From Pseudomonas sp. SG20056 (GTDB lineage: Bacteria; Pseudomonadota; Gammaproteobacteria; Pseudomonadales; Pseudomonadaceae), in assembly GCF_031764535.1 (NCBI RefSeq), contig NZ_CP134499.1, positions 434,001-498,000 on the forward strand: a stretch of DNA of 64,000 nt, given 5' to 3'. The notes below the pieces were generated by a model that was not told where the DNA came from, searched no databases, and saw nothing but the letters and a program-made list of their open reading frames with translations. Of this stretch, positions 1 to 11,003 are shown one piece after another (the first letter of the stretch is position 1; each line of letters opens with the position of its first letter). Both the position numbers and the translations under genes were made by a program.

Positions 1-97
1 CGCAGACCAGCCAGAACCAGCCCGGTACCGGTTTTTTCGCGGGCGCCTGGTAACGGCTGGCGCCGCGTTTGGCGGCGGGCTTCTTCTTCGCTGCCAC
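1..97 (-). CDS. SPOR-domain (FtsN-like) cell-division protein, N-terminal fragment
   Basis: Only the first 32 codons are inside the window. A GTG start at 95-97 directly abuts the argS stop codon. It gives a basic, Lys/Ala/Pro-rich cytoplasmic tail (AAKKKPAAKRGASRYQAPAKK) followed by PGWFWLV, the beginning of a membrane segment. In Pseudomonas the gene directly downstream of argS usually encodes a single-pass protein with a periplasmic SPOR domain that binds denuded peptidoglycan at the septum; the tail and the position fit this. The SPOR domain itself lies outside the window, so the call rests on N-terminus and synteny. Confidence 0.7.
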   Translation of the reverse strand, partial: MAAKKKPAAKRGASRYQAPAKKPVPGWFWLVC

Positions 98-1897
<1,800 letters not shown>

Positions 1898-1995
1898 TTA
1901 TCGACGCCCTTCGCCCGCAGCTTCAAGCAGCGCGTGGTTTCTCCGGGCTAAAGGCCGCCGCTATGGGTAGCAGATCACGCCGCGCTGGGCCTCAT

Positions 1996-2032
1996 ATAAA
2001 GAAACGCCGCAGAGGCGAAACCGCTGCGGCGT
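1996..2032 (-). terminator. Rho-independent terminator after betA
   Basis: Nine-base arms ACGCCGCAG (2004-2012) and CTGCGGCGT (2024-2032) form a hairpin. On the minus strand the stem is followed by a T-rich stretch (the complement of tataaagaaa). It lies about 20 bp beyond the betA stop codon and so ends the bet transcript. Confidence 0.8.
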
Positions 2033-2052
2033 CTGGGTGTGGCGCTGTAGCG

Positions 2053-3741
2053 TTACGCGGAACGCTGCGCCGTGCCGCGTACTGCCGCGTTGCCTGCGAC
2101 GAAATACGGCGCAGTGCTGCGTGGCAGCGGGGCGCGGCCACGGATTTTGTCGGCAATCTTCTCGGCCATCATGATGGTCGGCGCATTCAGATTACCGGTG
2201 ACGATCAGCGGCATGATCGACGCATCCACCACGCGCAGGCCCTGCACGCCATGCACCCGGCCCTGACCATCGACCACTGCCATCTCGTCTTCGCCCATCT
2301 TGCAGGAACACGACGGATGGTAGGCCGTTTCCGCATGTTCGCGGATAAAGGCGTCCAGTTCGGCGTCGGTCTGCAGCTCGGCGCCGGGGCTGATCTCACG
2401 TCCGCGATAAGGGTCCAGCGCGGCCTGCGCCATGATTTCGCGGGTGATGCGGATGCCGTCGCGGAACTCGCGCCAGTCCTGCTCGTGGGCCATGTAATTG
2501 AACAGGATGCTCGGGTGCTGGCGTGGGTCCTTGGACTTGATCTGAATGCGTCCACGGCTCGGCGAGCGCATGGAGCCCATATGTGCCTGGAAACCGTGCT
2601 CCTTCACCGCGTTGCTGCCGTTGTAATTAATCGCCACCGGCAGGAAGTGGTATTGGATATTCGGCCAGGCAAAGTCCGCGCTGGAGCGGATAAAACCACC
2701 GGCCTCGAACTGGTTGCTGGCGCCGATGCCCTTGCCGAGGAACAGCCAGTTGGCGCCGATCATTGGCTGGTTCCACCATTGCAGCGCCGGGTACAACGAC
2801 ACCGGCTGCTTGCAGGCGTATTGCAGGTACACCTCCAGGTGGTCCTGCAGGTTCTGGCCGACGCCGGGCAGGTCGTGCACCAGGGGGATATCCAGCTCAC
2901 GCAGCAGCGCCGCCGGGCCGACGCCGGAGCGTTGCAGCACTTGCGGCGAAGCAATCGCGCCGCTGCACAGCAGCACTTCACGGCGCGCGTTGACGGTGAT
3001 CGGCGTGTCGTTATCGCCCTGCAGATAGGCCACGCCGCTGGCGCGTTTGCCGCTGAACAGAATGCGGTCGGTCAGGGCATGAGTAACGATGGTCAGATTT
3101 GGCCGTTCGCGGGCCTGATCGAGATAGCCGCGCGCGGTGCTGGAACGCCGGCCCTTGGGCGTAACGGTACGGTCCATCGGGCCGAAGCCTTCCTGCTGGT
3201 AGCCGTTTAGGTCATCGGTGCGCGGGTAACCGGCCTGCACGCCGGCTTCGATCATGGCGTGGAACAGCGGGTTATTGCCGTTTTTCGGCGTAGTCACGCT
3301 CACTGGACCCTCGCCGCCGTGGTAGGCATTGGCGCCGATGTCGCGGGTTTCCGCCTTGCGGAAATACGGCAGGCAATCCAGGTAGCTCCAGTCTTCCAGA
3401 CCTTTTTCCTCGGCCCAGCCGTCGTAATCCATGGCGTTGCCACGGATGTAGCACATGCCGTTGATCAGGGAAGAGCCGCCCAGGCCCTTGCCGCGCCCGC
3501 ATTCCATGCGGCGGTTGTTCATATGCGGCTCGGGGTCGGTCAGGTAGGCCCAGTTGTAGCGCCGGCCTTGCAGCGGGAAGGCCAGGGCGGCGGGCATCTG
3601 GGTGCGGAAATCCAGGCGGTAGTCCGGGCCGCCGGCTTCCAGCAGCAGCACGCTGACGTCGGCGTCCTCGGTCAGGCGGGTGGCCAGCACGTTACCGGCC
3701 GAGCCGGCGCCGATGATGATGTAGTCGAATTCCTGGGGCAT
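2053..3741 (-). CDS. betA: Choline dehydrogenase
   Basis: FAD-dependent GMC oxidoreductase, usually membrane-associated, that oxidises choline to betaine aldehyde and can carry it on to glycine betaine. The 562 residues show the N-terminal dinucleotide-binding motif GAGSAG (11-16), the GMC signature GGSSLINGM (about 91-99), and the C-terminal active-site region [11 protein letters not shown] followed by VVDASIMP and [21 protein letters not shown] ribosome site precedes the ATG. It is the last gene of the bet group, 146 bp after betB; the spacer holds two REP-type palindromes, so BetA may be made at a different level from BetB. A terminator follows. Confidence 0.96.
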   Translation of the reverse strand: MPQEFDYIIIGAGSAGNVLATRLTEDADVSVLLLEAGGPDYRLDFRTQMPAALAFPLQGRRYNWAYLTDPEPHMNNRRMECGRGKGLGGSSLINGMCYIRGNAMDYDGWAEEKGLEDWSYLDCLPYFRKAETRDIGANAYHGGEGPVSVTTPKNGNNPLFHAMIEAGVQAGYPRTDDLNGYQQEGFGPMDRTVTPKGRRSSTARGYLDQARERPNLTIVTHALTDRILFSGKRASGVAYLQGDNDTPITVNARREVLLCSGAIASPQVLQRSGVGPAALLRELDIPLVHDLPGVGQNLQDHLEVYLQYACKQPVSLYPALQWWNQPMIGANWLFLGKGIGASNQFEAGGFIRSSADFAWPNIQYHFLPVAINYNGSNAVKEHGFQAHMGSMRSPSRGRIQIKSKDPRQHPSILFNYMAHEQDWREFRDGIRITREIMAQAALDPYRGREISPGAELQTDAELDAFIREHAETAYHPSCSCKMGEDEMAVVDGQGRVHGVQGLRVVDASIMPLIVTGNLNAPTIMMAEKIADKIRGRAPLPRSTAPYFVAGNAAVRGTAQRSA

Positions 3742-3751
3742 AAAAGCTCCT

Positions 3752-3811
3752 GTAGCCCGGATGCACTCCGGGGAAAACGCGGTGACTGTTCCCGGATTGC
3801 ATCCGGGCTAC
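3752..3811. repeat. REP-type palindrome (GTAGCCCGGATGC class)
   Basis: Imperfect inverted repeat: GTAGCCCGGATGCA at the left and TGCATCCGGGCTAC at the right, with a second internal complementarity (CTCCGGGG / CCCGGA). This is one of the common Pseudomonas intergenic REP designs. It sits between betB and betA and can form a stable hairpin in the mRNA. Confidence 0.8.
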
Positions 3812-3826
3812 GGGGCGGCGATTTTT

Positions 3827-3876
3827 GTGGGAGGGGCTTTAGCCGCGATACTTTTCGCGGCTAAAGCCCCTCCCAC
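3827..3876. repeat. REP-type palindrome (GTGGGAGGGGCTTTAGCCGCGA class)
   Basis: Near-perfect inverted repeat: the left arm GTGGGAGGGGCTTTAGCCGCGA is matched by TCGCGGCTAAAGCCCCTCCCAC. The same unit recurs at 29709, 31873 and 44309, so it is a dispersed family in this genome. Confidence 0.85.
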
Positions 3877-3887
3877 GGGCGTGATAT

Positions 3888-5360
3888 TCAAAACACCGAG
3901 GTGTAACCGCCCAGCTCAACCTGTACCGATTTGATCCGCGTGTAGTGCGCCAGGGTGGTCAGGCCGTTTTCGCGGCCGACGCCGGACTGTTTGTAACCGC
4001 CAACTGGCATTTCTGCTGGCGACTCGCCCCAGGTGTTGATCCAGCAGATGCCGGCTTCCAGCTTGTGGATCACCCGGTGTGCGCGGTTCAGGTCGCGGGT
4101 TACCACGCCAGCGGCCAGGCCGTACTCGGTGGCGTTGGCGCGGCGGATTACTTCTTCTTCGCTGTCGTACACCAGGATGCTCATCACCGGGCCGAAGATT
4201 TCCTCGCGGACGATGGTCATGCCGTCGTTGCAGTCGGTGAATACCGTCGGCGCGACATAGGCGCCCTTGGCGTACTCGCCTTCGGTCACGCGATTGCCGC
4301 CGATCAGCAGGCGTGCGCCTTCGCTGCGGCCTTTTTCGATATAGCCGAGCACACTTTCCATATGTGCCGCGCTGACCAGTGGACCGAAGTTGGTGGCGTC
4401 ATTCAGCGGATCGCCGAGGCGGATGCGCTTGACCCGCTCCAGCACCTTGGCCTCGAAGCGGGCCTGCAGCATGCGCGGTACAAACACGCGGGTGCCGTTG
4501 GTGCAGACCTGGCCGGAGCTGTAGAAGTTGGCCATCACCGCGATGTCGGCAGCGCGGTCGAGGTCGGCGTCTTCGAAAATGATCAGTGGCGATTTGCCAC
4601 CCAGCTCCATGGTCACTTCCTTGAGCGACGAGCTGGAGGCGCTGGCCATGACCTTCTTGCCGGTCACGGTGCCGCCGGTAAAGGAAATCTTCTCGATGCC
4701 CGGATGCTCGGTCAGCCACTGGCCCACTTCACGGCCGCTGCCGGTGAGCACGTTGAACACGCCATCCGGCACGCCGGCAGCAGTGTAGATTTCCGCCAGT
4801 TTCAATGCACTGAGCGAGGTGACTTCGCTTGGTTTGAAGATCATCGCGTTGCCGGCAGCCAGGGCCGGGGCGGATTTCCACAGGGCGATCTGGATCGGGT
4901 AGTTCCACGCGCCGATGCCGGCGACCACGCCCAGCGGCTCGCGGCGGGTGTAGACGAAACTGGTGTCGCGCAGCGGGATCTGCTCGCCTTCGATGGCCGG
5001 GATCAGGCCGGCGTAGTACTCCAGCACGTCGGCGCCGGTGACGATATCGACGTAGCGGGTTTCGCTCAAAGGTTTGCCGGTGTCGAGGGTTTCCAGCTCG
5101 GCCAGTTCATCGTTGCGCTCGCGCAGGATATCCACGGCTTTGCGCAGGATGCGCGAACGCTGCATGGCGGTCATCGCTGCCCACACCTTCTGGCCTTCGG
5201 TGGCGCTGGCCACGGCCAGTTCCACGTCCGCCTTGCTGGCGCGCTGCACGCTGGCCAGCACTTCGCCGGTGGCCGGGTTGATGCTGTTGAAGGTTTCGCC
5301 GCTGCTGGCCGTTACATAACGGCCGCCAATAAAGAGCTGCTGTTCGTCGAAGCGGGGCAT
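3888..5360 (-). CDS. betB: Betaine aldehyde dehydrogenase
   Basis: NAD(P)-dependent ALDH that oxidises betaine aldehyde to glycine betaine. I chose the ATG at 5358-5360 ([13 protein letters not shown]), which gives 490 residues, the usual BetB length, and has GAGGAA about 8 bases upstream; the frame is open further upstream but lacks such a site. Visible motifs: the substrate/NAD region GAWNYP, the glycine-rich FTGGTVTG, the general-base region MELGGKSP with catalytic Glu, and the nucleophile Cys in SSGQVCTNG. The C-terminus has the conserved [15 protein letters not shown]. It lies between betI and betA with its own upstream region carrying a BetI box. Confidence 0.96.
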   Translation of the reverse strand: MPRFDEQQLFIGGRYVTASSGETFNSINPATGEVLASVQRASKADVELAVASATEGQKVWAAMTAMQRSRILRKAVDILRERNDELAELETLDTGKPLSETRYVDIVTGADVLEYYAGLIPAIEGEQIPLRDTSFVYTRREPLGVVAGIGAWNYPIQIALWKSAPALAAGNAMIFKPSEVTSLSALKLAEIYTAAGVPDGVFNVLTGSGREVGQWLTEHPGIEKISFTGGTVTGKKVMASASSSSLKEVTMELGGKSPLIIFEDADLDRAADIAVMANFYSSGQVCTNGTRVFVPRMLQARFEAKVLERVKRIRLGDPLNDATNFGPLVSAAHMESVLGYIEKGRSEGARLLIGGNRVTEGEYAKGAYVAPTVFTDCNDGMTIVREEIFGPVMSILVYDSEEEVIRRANATEYGLAAGVVTRDLNRAHRVIHKLEAGICWINTWGESPAEMPVGGYKQSGVGRENGLTTLAHYTRIKSVQVELGGYTSVF

Positions 5361-5449
5361 GGCGCGTTCCTCGTGTGCGGTGGGCGATGCGAGCCGCCTG
5401 GCGCAGGTCATTGGTCTAGGCAATATAGACGCAAGGCTAAATTATCTTA

Positions 5450-5467
5450 ATTGAACGATCAATCAAT
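5450..5467. promoter_or_regulatory. BetI operator upstream of betB, in the 369-bp betI-betB spacer
   Basis: The sequence ATTGAACGATCAATCAAT contains the palindrome ATTGA-ACGA-TCAAT. This matches the BetI (TetR family) operator type known upstream of bet genes, built on TTGAACG..TCAATCAA. It is about 90 bp upstream of the betB start, so betB and betA probably have their own BetI-repressed promoter. Two further copies are at 6375 and 23397. The rest of the spacer (5361-5729) holds a REP-like palindrome and no credible gene. Confidence 0.75.
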
Positions 5468-5588
5468 AAAAACGACAGGGCGCAGTCAAACACGACACGC
5501 AGGGCGTGTAGACGTTGGTATTCGGGTTGTTTGAGGTTTTGCGCCAGTCAAGTGCTCGCCAGCCGTGCTGGCGGGGTCAGCGGGGTAT

Positions 5589-5667
5589 GTAGGAGCGGTG
5601 GGGACAGCTAGTCATTGGCCGCGATGTTATTCGAGTTACCGCGAATCGCGGGCAAGCCCGCTCCTAC
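5589..5667. repeat. REP-like palindrome (GTAGGAGCGG / CGCTCCTAC class)
   Basis: Bounded by GTAGGAGCGG at the left and CCCGCTCCTAC at the right. The inner part contains GCGGGCAAGCCCGC, a hairpin typical of the GTAGGAGCGGGC Pseudomonas repeat family. It lies between betI and betB. The arms are less symmetrical than in the related copy at 38891. Confidence 0.7.
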
Positions 5668-5729
5668 AAAAGCTGAGCATTCCTACGGCAGTCCACTCAG
5701 CTAACGCCTCGGCGGAAGGTGTGCGAGGT

Positions 5730-6320
5730 TTACTGCGCCTTGGCCAATTGCAGATCAAGGTATTCGTATGCAATTGCAATTGCCTGGCGGGTGTCGAAGC
5801 CTTCGCCGGACAGCGCCCCGCGCAGCCACAAACCATCGATCAAGGCCGCCAGGCCACGGGCTGCGCTGCGTGCCTGCTCCTGCGGCAACACCCGACGGAA
5901 TTGCCCGCACAGGTTGGAATACAGACGGTGATCGTTGACCCGCTGCAAACGCCGCAGCGCCGGCTGGTGCATGCTGGTGGCCCAGAACGCCAGCCAGGTT
6001 TTCATCGCCGGGCCGTTGACCTGGCTGTCATCGAAGTTGCCTTCAATCATCGCTCGCAGGTGTTCGCGCGGCTGGTCTGGCGGCAGGCTGGCGCGGCGTG
6101 CGCGCACGGCATCACTGAGCGCCTGCATCAGGTGGCGCATGGTGGCGTCGAGCAGACCGTTCTTGTCGCGGAAATAGTGGCTGATGATGCCGTTGGAGAC
6201 CCCTGCGATCCGCGCAATATAGGCGATGCTGGCATCGCTCATGCCGACCTGATCAACCGCTTCGAGGGTGGCCGCAATCAATTGCGAGCGGCGGATCGGT
6301 TGCATTCCGACCTTGGGCAT
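5730..6320 (-). CDS. betI: TetR-family repressor of choline-to-betaine genes
   Basis: Choline-responsive repressor of the bet genes. It has 196 residues, normal for BetI. The N-terminal helix-turn-helix covers about residues 10-55 ([17 protein letters not shown], then the recognition helix region [17 protein letters not shown]). The C-terminal ligand domain ends with DLQLAKAQ. It is transcribed in the same direction as betB and betA but separated from betB by 369 bp. A BetI box lies about 55 bp upstream of its own start (autoregulation likely) and another precedes betB. Confidence 0.95.
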   Translation of the reverse strand: MPKVGMQPIRRSQLIAATLEAVDQVGMSDASIAYIARIAGVSNGIISHYFRDKNGLLDATMRHLMQALSDAVRARRASLPPDQPREHLRAMIEGNFDDSQVNGPAMKTWLAFWATSMHQPALRRLQRVNDHRLYSNLCGQFRRVLPQEQARSAARGLAALIDGLWLRGALSGEGFDTRQAIAIAYEYLDLQLAKAQ

Positions 6321-6374
6321 CTGCTTCTCCGTCGATGGGGGCGTCCCCGGAATGCGCGCAGTCTAGGCCGGTTA

Positions 6375-6393
6375 TTGTTGAGCGATCAATCAA
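6375..6393. promoter_or_regulatory. BetI operator upstream of betI
   Basis: TTGTTGAGCGATCAATCAA, with the palindromic core TTGA-GCGA-TCAA, differs at one core base from the box before betB. It lies about 55 bp upstream of the betI start and overlaps the last codons of the neighbouring ATC hydrolase-like gene. The position suits negative autoregulation. Confidence 0.7.
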
Positions 6394-7139
6394 ACATGAC
6401 GTTCCAGGGATGACCTGTCGGTCAGGGATATGCCCCGGCGCAAAGCCGTTCGCGACTCGTTAGGCGCGCTATCGGCAGCGCTGTTGCTCGCGCCTTCACG
6501 GGCAATCAGCTCGGTGGGCGGTACGCTAAAGCGAAAATCACAATACGCCGCGCCGCCGGCGAGGGTTTGTCTGCGCTGCAGCGTCACGCCCCAGTCCGTA
6601 GCCAGACGGTAATCCAGGCTGCATGCGGCAAAGTGGGTCAGCTCCGGCGCACCCTGCTTGCGCAGGTAACTGGCCAGCGGGCACACCTGCACATCAAAGG
6701 CCACTCCAGCGACCTCGGGTAGATTGCTGCGTTGGAAAGGGCGGGTAAACACCAGGTTGAACAGCGCATCGAGCAGCCACTGAATGCGCGCCTGCAAGCG
6801 GCTGCTGCGCAGGCGCGACAGCTTGAAGGCCAGGGCGCTGGCCGGGGCGAAGATCTGCCAGTTGATCTGCTCGATCCACTCGCCGGCCTGCTGCTGGCCA
6901 ATGCCGTGCTCCTGCAAGGCGCGGTAAAGCGCGTAATCCCACTGCATATAACGCAGCAGCAGATTCACCCCCGGCGAATGGCTTACCCGCGTGCGTTGCA
7001 ATTCACCTTGTACTTCCAGGGTTCTGGCCCATACCGCTGCCGCCGTGGCCGCAGGCAAACACGCACTCAGCTGCGTCTGCGCCGCCCGGCGAAAGGCGGT
7101 GCGCGGGAGATAAACCAGCAGCAGGGCGAGTGGCTTCAT
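6390..7139 (-). CDS. ATC hydrolase-like protein (L-2-amino-thiazoline-4-carboxylate hydrolase family)
   Basis: A 249-residue protein starting at MKPLALLLVYLP (ATG at 7137-7139), just after the DinB-like gene; an upstream ATG at 7196 would overlap that gene and is less likely. The C-terminal half has the family hallmark CSLDYRLATDWGVTL followed by RRQTLAGGAAYCDFRF, as in proteins annotated as ATC hydrolase, an enzyme of cysteine formation from thiazolines. Many members of this family have no shown activity, so the substrate is unknown. The tail after the domain (about 35 residues rich in Ser, Arg and Ala) is unusual. It is probably co-transcribed with the DinB-like gene. Confidence 0.65.
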   Translation of the reverse strand: MKPLALLLVYLPRTAFRRAAQTQLSACLPAATAAAVWARTLEVQGELQRTRVSHSPGVNLLLRYMQWDYALYRALQEHGIGQQQAGEWIEQINWQIFAPASALAFKLSRLRSSRLQARIQWLLDALFNLVFTRPFQRSNLPEVAGVAFDVQVCPLASYLRKQGAPELTHFAACSLDYRLATDWGVTLQRRQTLAGGAAYCDFRFSVPPTELIAREGASNSAADSAPNESRTALRRGISLTDRSSLERHV

Positions 7140-7173
7140 CGGTTGTCTTGGTTCTGGCGGATTGCAGAGCGCA

Positions 7174-7716
7174 TTAGCGAGGCTCAACGTCGGCAATCAG
7201 CGCCAGTAAATCGGTCACGCCGATATCCTGACCGGCCTGGTGCAGCAAGGTGCTGGCCTGGCCGCGATGGTGGGTCTGATGATTGAAGAAATGCAGCATC
7301 AGGCTGGCATAGGGGCGCTGCGCTGGTACGCCCTTCATATTGCCGTAGGCCAGCACATATTCCAGATCCGCTTCACTCAGCGCTGCGACCCAGTTGCTGA
7401 TATGCCCATCCAGCCGGCTGCGCAAAGCTTGCAACGGCGCGAAGGTATCGAACAGCAGCTGATCCAGCGCCGTCGGCCGCTGTAAATCACTGATCGCCGC
7501 GCGCAGCTCTGTGCAGGCCGGGTGCTCGGCAAAGCGCTTGAGCCAGATGATATCGCCCACCGCAATATGGTTGAGCGTGGCGAGGATGGACGGGAAAAAC
7601 GCCCCGCGATCCTCAGTCAGCGCTTGCGGCGAGAGCTGGCCGGCAGCCGCGTAGAGCTTGTCATTCATCCACGCGTTATAGCGGGCCATCAACTGGAAGT
7701 GGGCTAGCTGGGACAT
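7174..7716 (-). CDS. DinB-family four-helix metal-binding protein
   Basis: A 180-residue DinB/YfiT-like protein. The signatures are the N-terminal YNAWMNDKLY, the first metal-ligand region LNHIAVGDIIW and the C-terminal HFFNHQTHHRGQ, whose histidines with the helix-2 histidine form the usual three-His metal site. Family members are putative metal-dependent enzymes, some using bacillithiol or mycothiol; the substrate here is not known. It shares direction and close spacing with the ATC hydrolase-like gene. A second, divergent DinB-family gene is at 55414-55923. Confidence 0.8.
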   Translation of the reverse strand: MSQLAHFQLMARYNAWMNDKLYAAAGQLSPQALTEDRGAFFPSILATLNHIAVGDIIWLKRFAEHPACTELRAAISDLQRPTALDQLLFDTFAPLQALRSRLDGHISNWVAALSEADLEYVLAYGNMKGVPAQRPYASLMLHFFNHQTHHRGQASTLLHQAGQDIGVTDLLALIADVEPR

Positions 7717-7743
7717 GCGTTTAACTCGGCAACTAAGGTTCAG

Positions 7744-8052
7744 TCAGGCATCGAATACCGGGCGGAAGAAGGTGCGCTCGTAGCTGAGCACACACTGGGT
7801 CTCTTCCGCATATTTAAAGGCCGCCAGGCACTCGGCGTCGGCAAAGGATTTCAGCCGGTACTGCTCGTACTCCGCCAGGCTGGGGAAGCTGAACATCGCC
7901 AGGCCGATATTGTTGGCACCTTCCGAGGGCAGAAAGTAACCGTGATGCGTACCGCCAAACTTCTCCACCAGGGCAATCCACAGCTTGCCGTAATGCTCGA
8001 ATTCCTTGAGTTTGCGCGGGTCGAGCACATAGCGGATATGGCAGGTGATCAT
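7744..8052 (-). CDS. NIPSNAP-family protein
   Basis: A 102-residue single-domain protein of the dimeric alpha/beta-barrel (NIPSNAP) fold. It starts MITCHIRYVLDPRKLKEFEHYGKLW, has the central GGTHHGYFLPSEG and ends ERTFFRPVFD, a pattern typical of NIPSNAP proteins. No biochemical role is established for the bacterial members. It lies 27 bp upstream of the DinB-like gene on the same strand and is probably in its transcription unit. Confidence 0.8.
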   Translation of the reverse strand: MITCHIRYVLDPRKLKEFEHYGKLWIALVEKFGGTHHGYFLPSEGANNIGLAMFSFPSLAEYEQYRLKSFADAECLAAFKYAEETQCVLSYERTFFRPVFDA

Positions 8053-8122
8053 GGTGGTCCCTCAATGTTGGAATGGCTTGCTGTGCGGGTGCAGGCTGTT
8101 AGGCAAGGTAAACCTGTCGCCT

Positions 8123-9097
8123 TTATTTCTCTAGCGCGGGCACCAGGCGAACCAGCACCGGCAAATGATCCGAGCCCAACTGTGGGCCTACCTGGCGCGC
8201 CACCACCGCCCAATGCGGCGTGACCAGCACATGGTCGATAGGCAAGCCGAGCACGCCCTGCAAGACGGCCGGCCAGGTCGCGGCCAAGCCGCTGGCGCGG
8301 CGTAAACCCAATTGCGCCAGCCCGCTAAAGGCCGACGACCAGGGGGTGGCATTCAGGTCGCCGGCTAAAACCGTCGGTATGCCGTTGGCTGCAGCTTGCT
8401 GGGCCAGGGCCGCCAACTTGGCGTTACGCATGCTGTGATACTGCGGCGAAAGCGGCGGCATCGGGTGCAGGGCGATAATTCCGATCGGCTGGCCGTGCCA
8501 TTGCAACTGCGCCTCGATATGGGCAATCCCCTGCGCATCCTCGATTACCTCGATCTGCAGCAGTGGATGGCGTGACAGCACGGCGATGCCAAAGGGGCTG
8601 TCCTGGGCAACTATGTGTTGAAAGGGGTAATTGCGTAGCGTGCGCAAGCCTTGCGCATAGGCGGGGGAAACCTCCAACAGCACCAGCACATCCGGTTTTT
8701 CCTGCTCCAACCAGGTGGCTAACCCTTGCGTGTTGCGGCTATCTAGATGGACGTTGGCACTGGCTACGGCCAACACCTGGGCCTGCGGCTCGCCAGTCGG
8801 TGCCGGCGCGGATGCCGTCAGCCAGGGCAATGGCAGCGCTAACAACAAAACGACCCAGCGCTTATCACGGCAACAAGCCAACCCGGCAAACACAACAAGC
8901 CCGAGAAAGAACAGCCACTGCCAATGGCTGGCCAGATCGATCAGCCAGACCAGCGTGCCTGCTACGCCAGCGAGAAGGTGCGAGAGCAGCGGCAGTAGCA
9001 GGCCGAGTAGGCACAGCAGCGCCAGCGTATAAATGCGTCTGGCCCAGATAGCGCTGTGGGCTGGCTTGGATCTATCTGGTTGGCGGGTTGTGGCCAT
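8123..9097 (-). CDS. Membrane-anchored endonuclease/exonuclease/phosphatase-family protein
   Basis: A 324-residue protein with about three hydrophobic segments in the first 110 residues, followed by an EEP domain. Visible EEP motifs are VASANVHLDSRN, the metal-ligand ALLEVSP-like LVLLEVSPAY, ALHPMPP, the catalytic LAGDLNATPWS and the C-terminal GSDHLPVLV. Bacterial relatives (YafD-like) are cytoplasmic-membrane phosphodiesterases of unknown substrate. The ribosome site before the ATG at 9095-9097 is weak. Confidence 0.8.
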   Translation of the reverse strand: MATTRQPDRSKPAHSAIWARRIYTLALLCLLGLLLPLLSHLLAGVAGTLVWLIDLASHWQWLFFLGLVVFAGLACCRDKRWVVLLLALPLPWLTASAPAPTGEPQAQVLAVASANVHLDSRNTQGLATWLEQEKPDVLVLLEVSPAYAQGLRTLRNYPFQHIVAQDSPFGIAVLSRHPLLQIEVIEDAQGIAHIEAQLQWHGQPIGIIALHPMPPLSPQYHSMRNAKLAALAQQAAANGIPTVLAGDLNATPWSSAFSGLAQLGLRRASGLAATWPAVLQGVLGLPIDHVLVTPHWAVVARQVGPQLGSDHLPVLVRLVPALEK

Positions 9098-9126
9098 ATT
9101 TGATTATTCGCGCTGCCAACAACGGG

Positions 9127-9822
9127 TTAGGGCTCATGGCTGAAATGACCATGCTGCAGAAACTGCTTGATCTGACTGGTCACAATATCGGCACTCACCA
9201 TAAACGTATGGCTGTGCGGAACAGTAATAAAGTCCTTCATCTCAGCGAGCTTGGCGCTCTCCACCGAAACCTTGCCATCGTTTGGCTTGGGCAAATCTCC
9301 AGCAAACCATGGGTCCAGACTTTCCGTGCCGGCAACTATGCCGATCTCCAGAGGGATCGATTTAAGCTGGTTGGGCGTGCTGTCGCTTTCCGTGCTGAGC
9401 TGCTGTCCGGCTGGCCCGGTGGCCAATTTGTACCACCACTGGTCTTTCTTGTTCGTCGTTACCTCACTGCCGTGGTTGGGCGGGCCGAGCATGACCACCC
9501 GCTTGGCTTCGGCAACAACGTTGTTCTGAAAATACTGCCTGACCAAGATGCCGCCCAACGAGTGGGTAACAAAGTGGATGCTCTGCGCGCCGGCTTTTTT
9601 ACACTCGGCAATGCCATCCCCGACTACTGATGCCAGCTGCTGAATGTTTTGTTCAGTGGACGGGTAGCTGTTGTTGATAACGGTGTAGTGCTCTTTGGCT
9701 AACGAGTCTTCGATTGCATTCATCGAGTAGCTGGTTCGGCCCATGCCATGCAATAGCACCACGCACTCATTGGCCAGTGATGCCGGCGCGATAAACAACA
9801 AGAGATAAAGAGTGAGGCGCAT
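9127..9822 (-). CDS. Secreted alpha/beta-hydrolase, lipase-like
   Basis: I chose the start MRLTLYLLLFIAPASLANE (ATG at 9820-9822), which gives a signal peptide of about 17 residues and a 231-residue product; the frame is open 58 codons upstream but that segment is not protein-like. The oxyanion-region motif VVLLHGMGRTSYSM, the nucleophile elbow THSLGG and the C-terminal His region VPHSHTFMV support a triacylglycerol lipase or esterase fold acting in the periplasm or outside. The substrate is unknown. The gene is less GC-rich than the bet genes and belongs to the accessory block. Confidence 0.75.
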   Translation of the reverse strand: MRLTLYLLLFIAPASLANECVVLLHGMGRTSYSMNAIEDSLAKEHYTVINNSYPSTEQNIQQLASVVGDGIAECKKAGAQSIHFVTHSLGGILVRQYFQNNVVAEAKRVVMLGPPNHGSEVTTNKKDQWWYKLATGPAGQQLSTESDSTPNQLKSIPLEIGIVAGTESLDPWFAGDLPKPNDGKVSVESAKLAEMKDFITVPHSHTFMVSADIVTSQIKQFLQHGHFSHEP

Positions 9823-9928
9823 GTGGATTAACTCTGCAGAAAAGTGCGCTAGAACAGCGGCTGTGGGTCTGCTATGACACTCTGGCCAGCCCTTGGCTGG
9901 CCCATTCTTCAGTGGCGGTGGGCGCGAG

Positions 9929-10384
9929 TTATAAAAACGGCAGCAATGAACGACAGGACATAACGGTCGAGCAGAGCACTGCCTGATTAACCGCAAAGCC
10001 CAAGCCGAAACCGCTTATGCCAGTGACAAAAGCGGCGGTACTGCTCTGTTGTGTACGCCGGCTGATCACTGCGCCGATAAGTAGTCCGATAGCCGCTCCG
10101 GGTAATGAGCATAAATGGCCGAGGCCAAGCAGGTCGTGGGTGGGCGCAGGTGTCCAGTTGGCGTAGATGTACACGCCGAATGAGAGGCAGGCTGCAGCAA
10201 TGCCGCCCGTGATAAATAACGGTTTTGGCTTAACCAGCCGTGCCAGGGCGAAGGTGCCAAGGAGTACCAAGGTGTAATACCAAAGCCCCATAAAAAGCAC
10301 GTCGCCCTTGATCAGGGTGAGCGCTGTAACTGCTGCAATAGCTATCGCCGTTGCGATGGCGTCCGTGCGAAATGTTCCGTTCAT
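9929..10384 (-). CDS. Small multi-pass membrane protein of unknown function
   Basis: A 151-residue hydrophobic protein with about four predicted membrane segments (around 13-30, 33-50, 57-75 and 95-115) and Cys pairs near the C-terminus (VLCSTVMSCRSLL). Its start overlaps the end of the nucleotidyltransferase-like gene by four bases, so the two are translationally coupled. I do not recognise a family. Confidence 0.6.
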   Translation of the reverse strand: MNGTFRTDAIATAIAIAAVTALTLIKGDVLFMGLWYYTLVLLGTFALARLVKPKPLFITGGIAAACLSFGVYIYANWTPAPTHDLLGLGHLCSLPGAAIGLLIGAVISRRTQQSSTAAFVTGISGFGLGFAVNQAVLCSTVMSCRSLLPFL

Positions 10385-10956
10385 CTTTTGAACTCGTGAA
10401 GTGGCGGCTCAGTAGCGCTGATGGTGAGCCAAGGCCAGCGCTGCTGATAGGACGCGGCCTTTTGGGCAAAAAGGCTTGTATGCGGTGTCAGCGGGTTTGG
10501 CGTCAGGGTTCCCTTATACAAAAGCTCAAGGCCGTTTGGTGCGTAGACCTTATCGGGGTTAATGCCAACGCATGTTCCCGGTATCAGAAAGCGGTCGATG
10601 CCTTCCCTGGCGCTGCTCAGCGCTGCATAGGGATGGCCAAAATGCGCTTCATACCAAAGGTGCACCCGCGCCTGGTTGGCGACTTCCACGGTTATGCCCA
10701 GGTCTGCCAGTACGGTTTCTACATGGCGCTGCACGGCGCTTTCAGCCGCTTCGCTCAGGTCAGTAGGGTCGAAGTAGAAGAAGTCGTAATCCTTGATCTT
10801 GCTCTCCGGCGGCTGTGCAGAAAGCACATTCCACACCGTCTGAAACAGGCAGCCGGCGACTAGCCAGCCATCCGTGAGGTTCAGCGCATCCCAGCGCTCG
10901 ATGATCTGTGCGTTATTGCGGTTTTGCAGTACATCGGTGCGAAACGTTGCTTGCAT
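10381..10956 (-). CDS. Nucleotidyltransferase-family protein (NTP_transf_6 type)
   Basis: A 191-residue protein resembling the COG3575-type nucleotidyltransferase-like family. Features are GWLVAGCLFQTVWN near the N-terminus, the acidic KIKDYDFFYFDPTDLS that would hold the metal-binding aspartates, and the central VHLWYEAHFGHPYAALSS. The cellular substrate of these proteins is not known. It is coupled to the downstream membrane protein gene by a four-base overlap. Confidence 0.75.
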   Translation of the reverse strand: MQATFRTDVLQNRNNAQIIERWDALNLTDGWLVAGCLFQTVWNVLSAQPPESKIKDYDFFYFDPTDLSEAAESAVQRHVETVLADLGITVEVANQARVHLWYEAHFGHPYAALSSAREGIDRFLIPGTCVGINPDKVYAPNGLELLYKGTLTPNPLTPHTSLFAQKAASYQQRWPWLTISATEPPLHEFKR

Positions 10957-11003
10957 GCTGATCTACACAAAAGGCGGCAGGGTTATTCCGGGGTTGTTAT
11001 GCC

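Noticed and set aside
5361..5729. A small gene between betI and betB
   Set aside because: Frames there are short and run through the REP-like palindrome; the region is explained by the BetI box and promoter.
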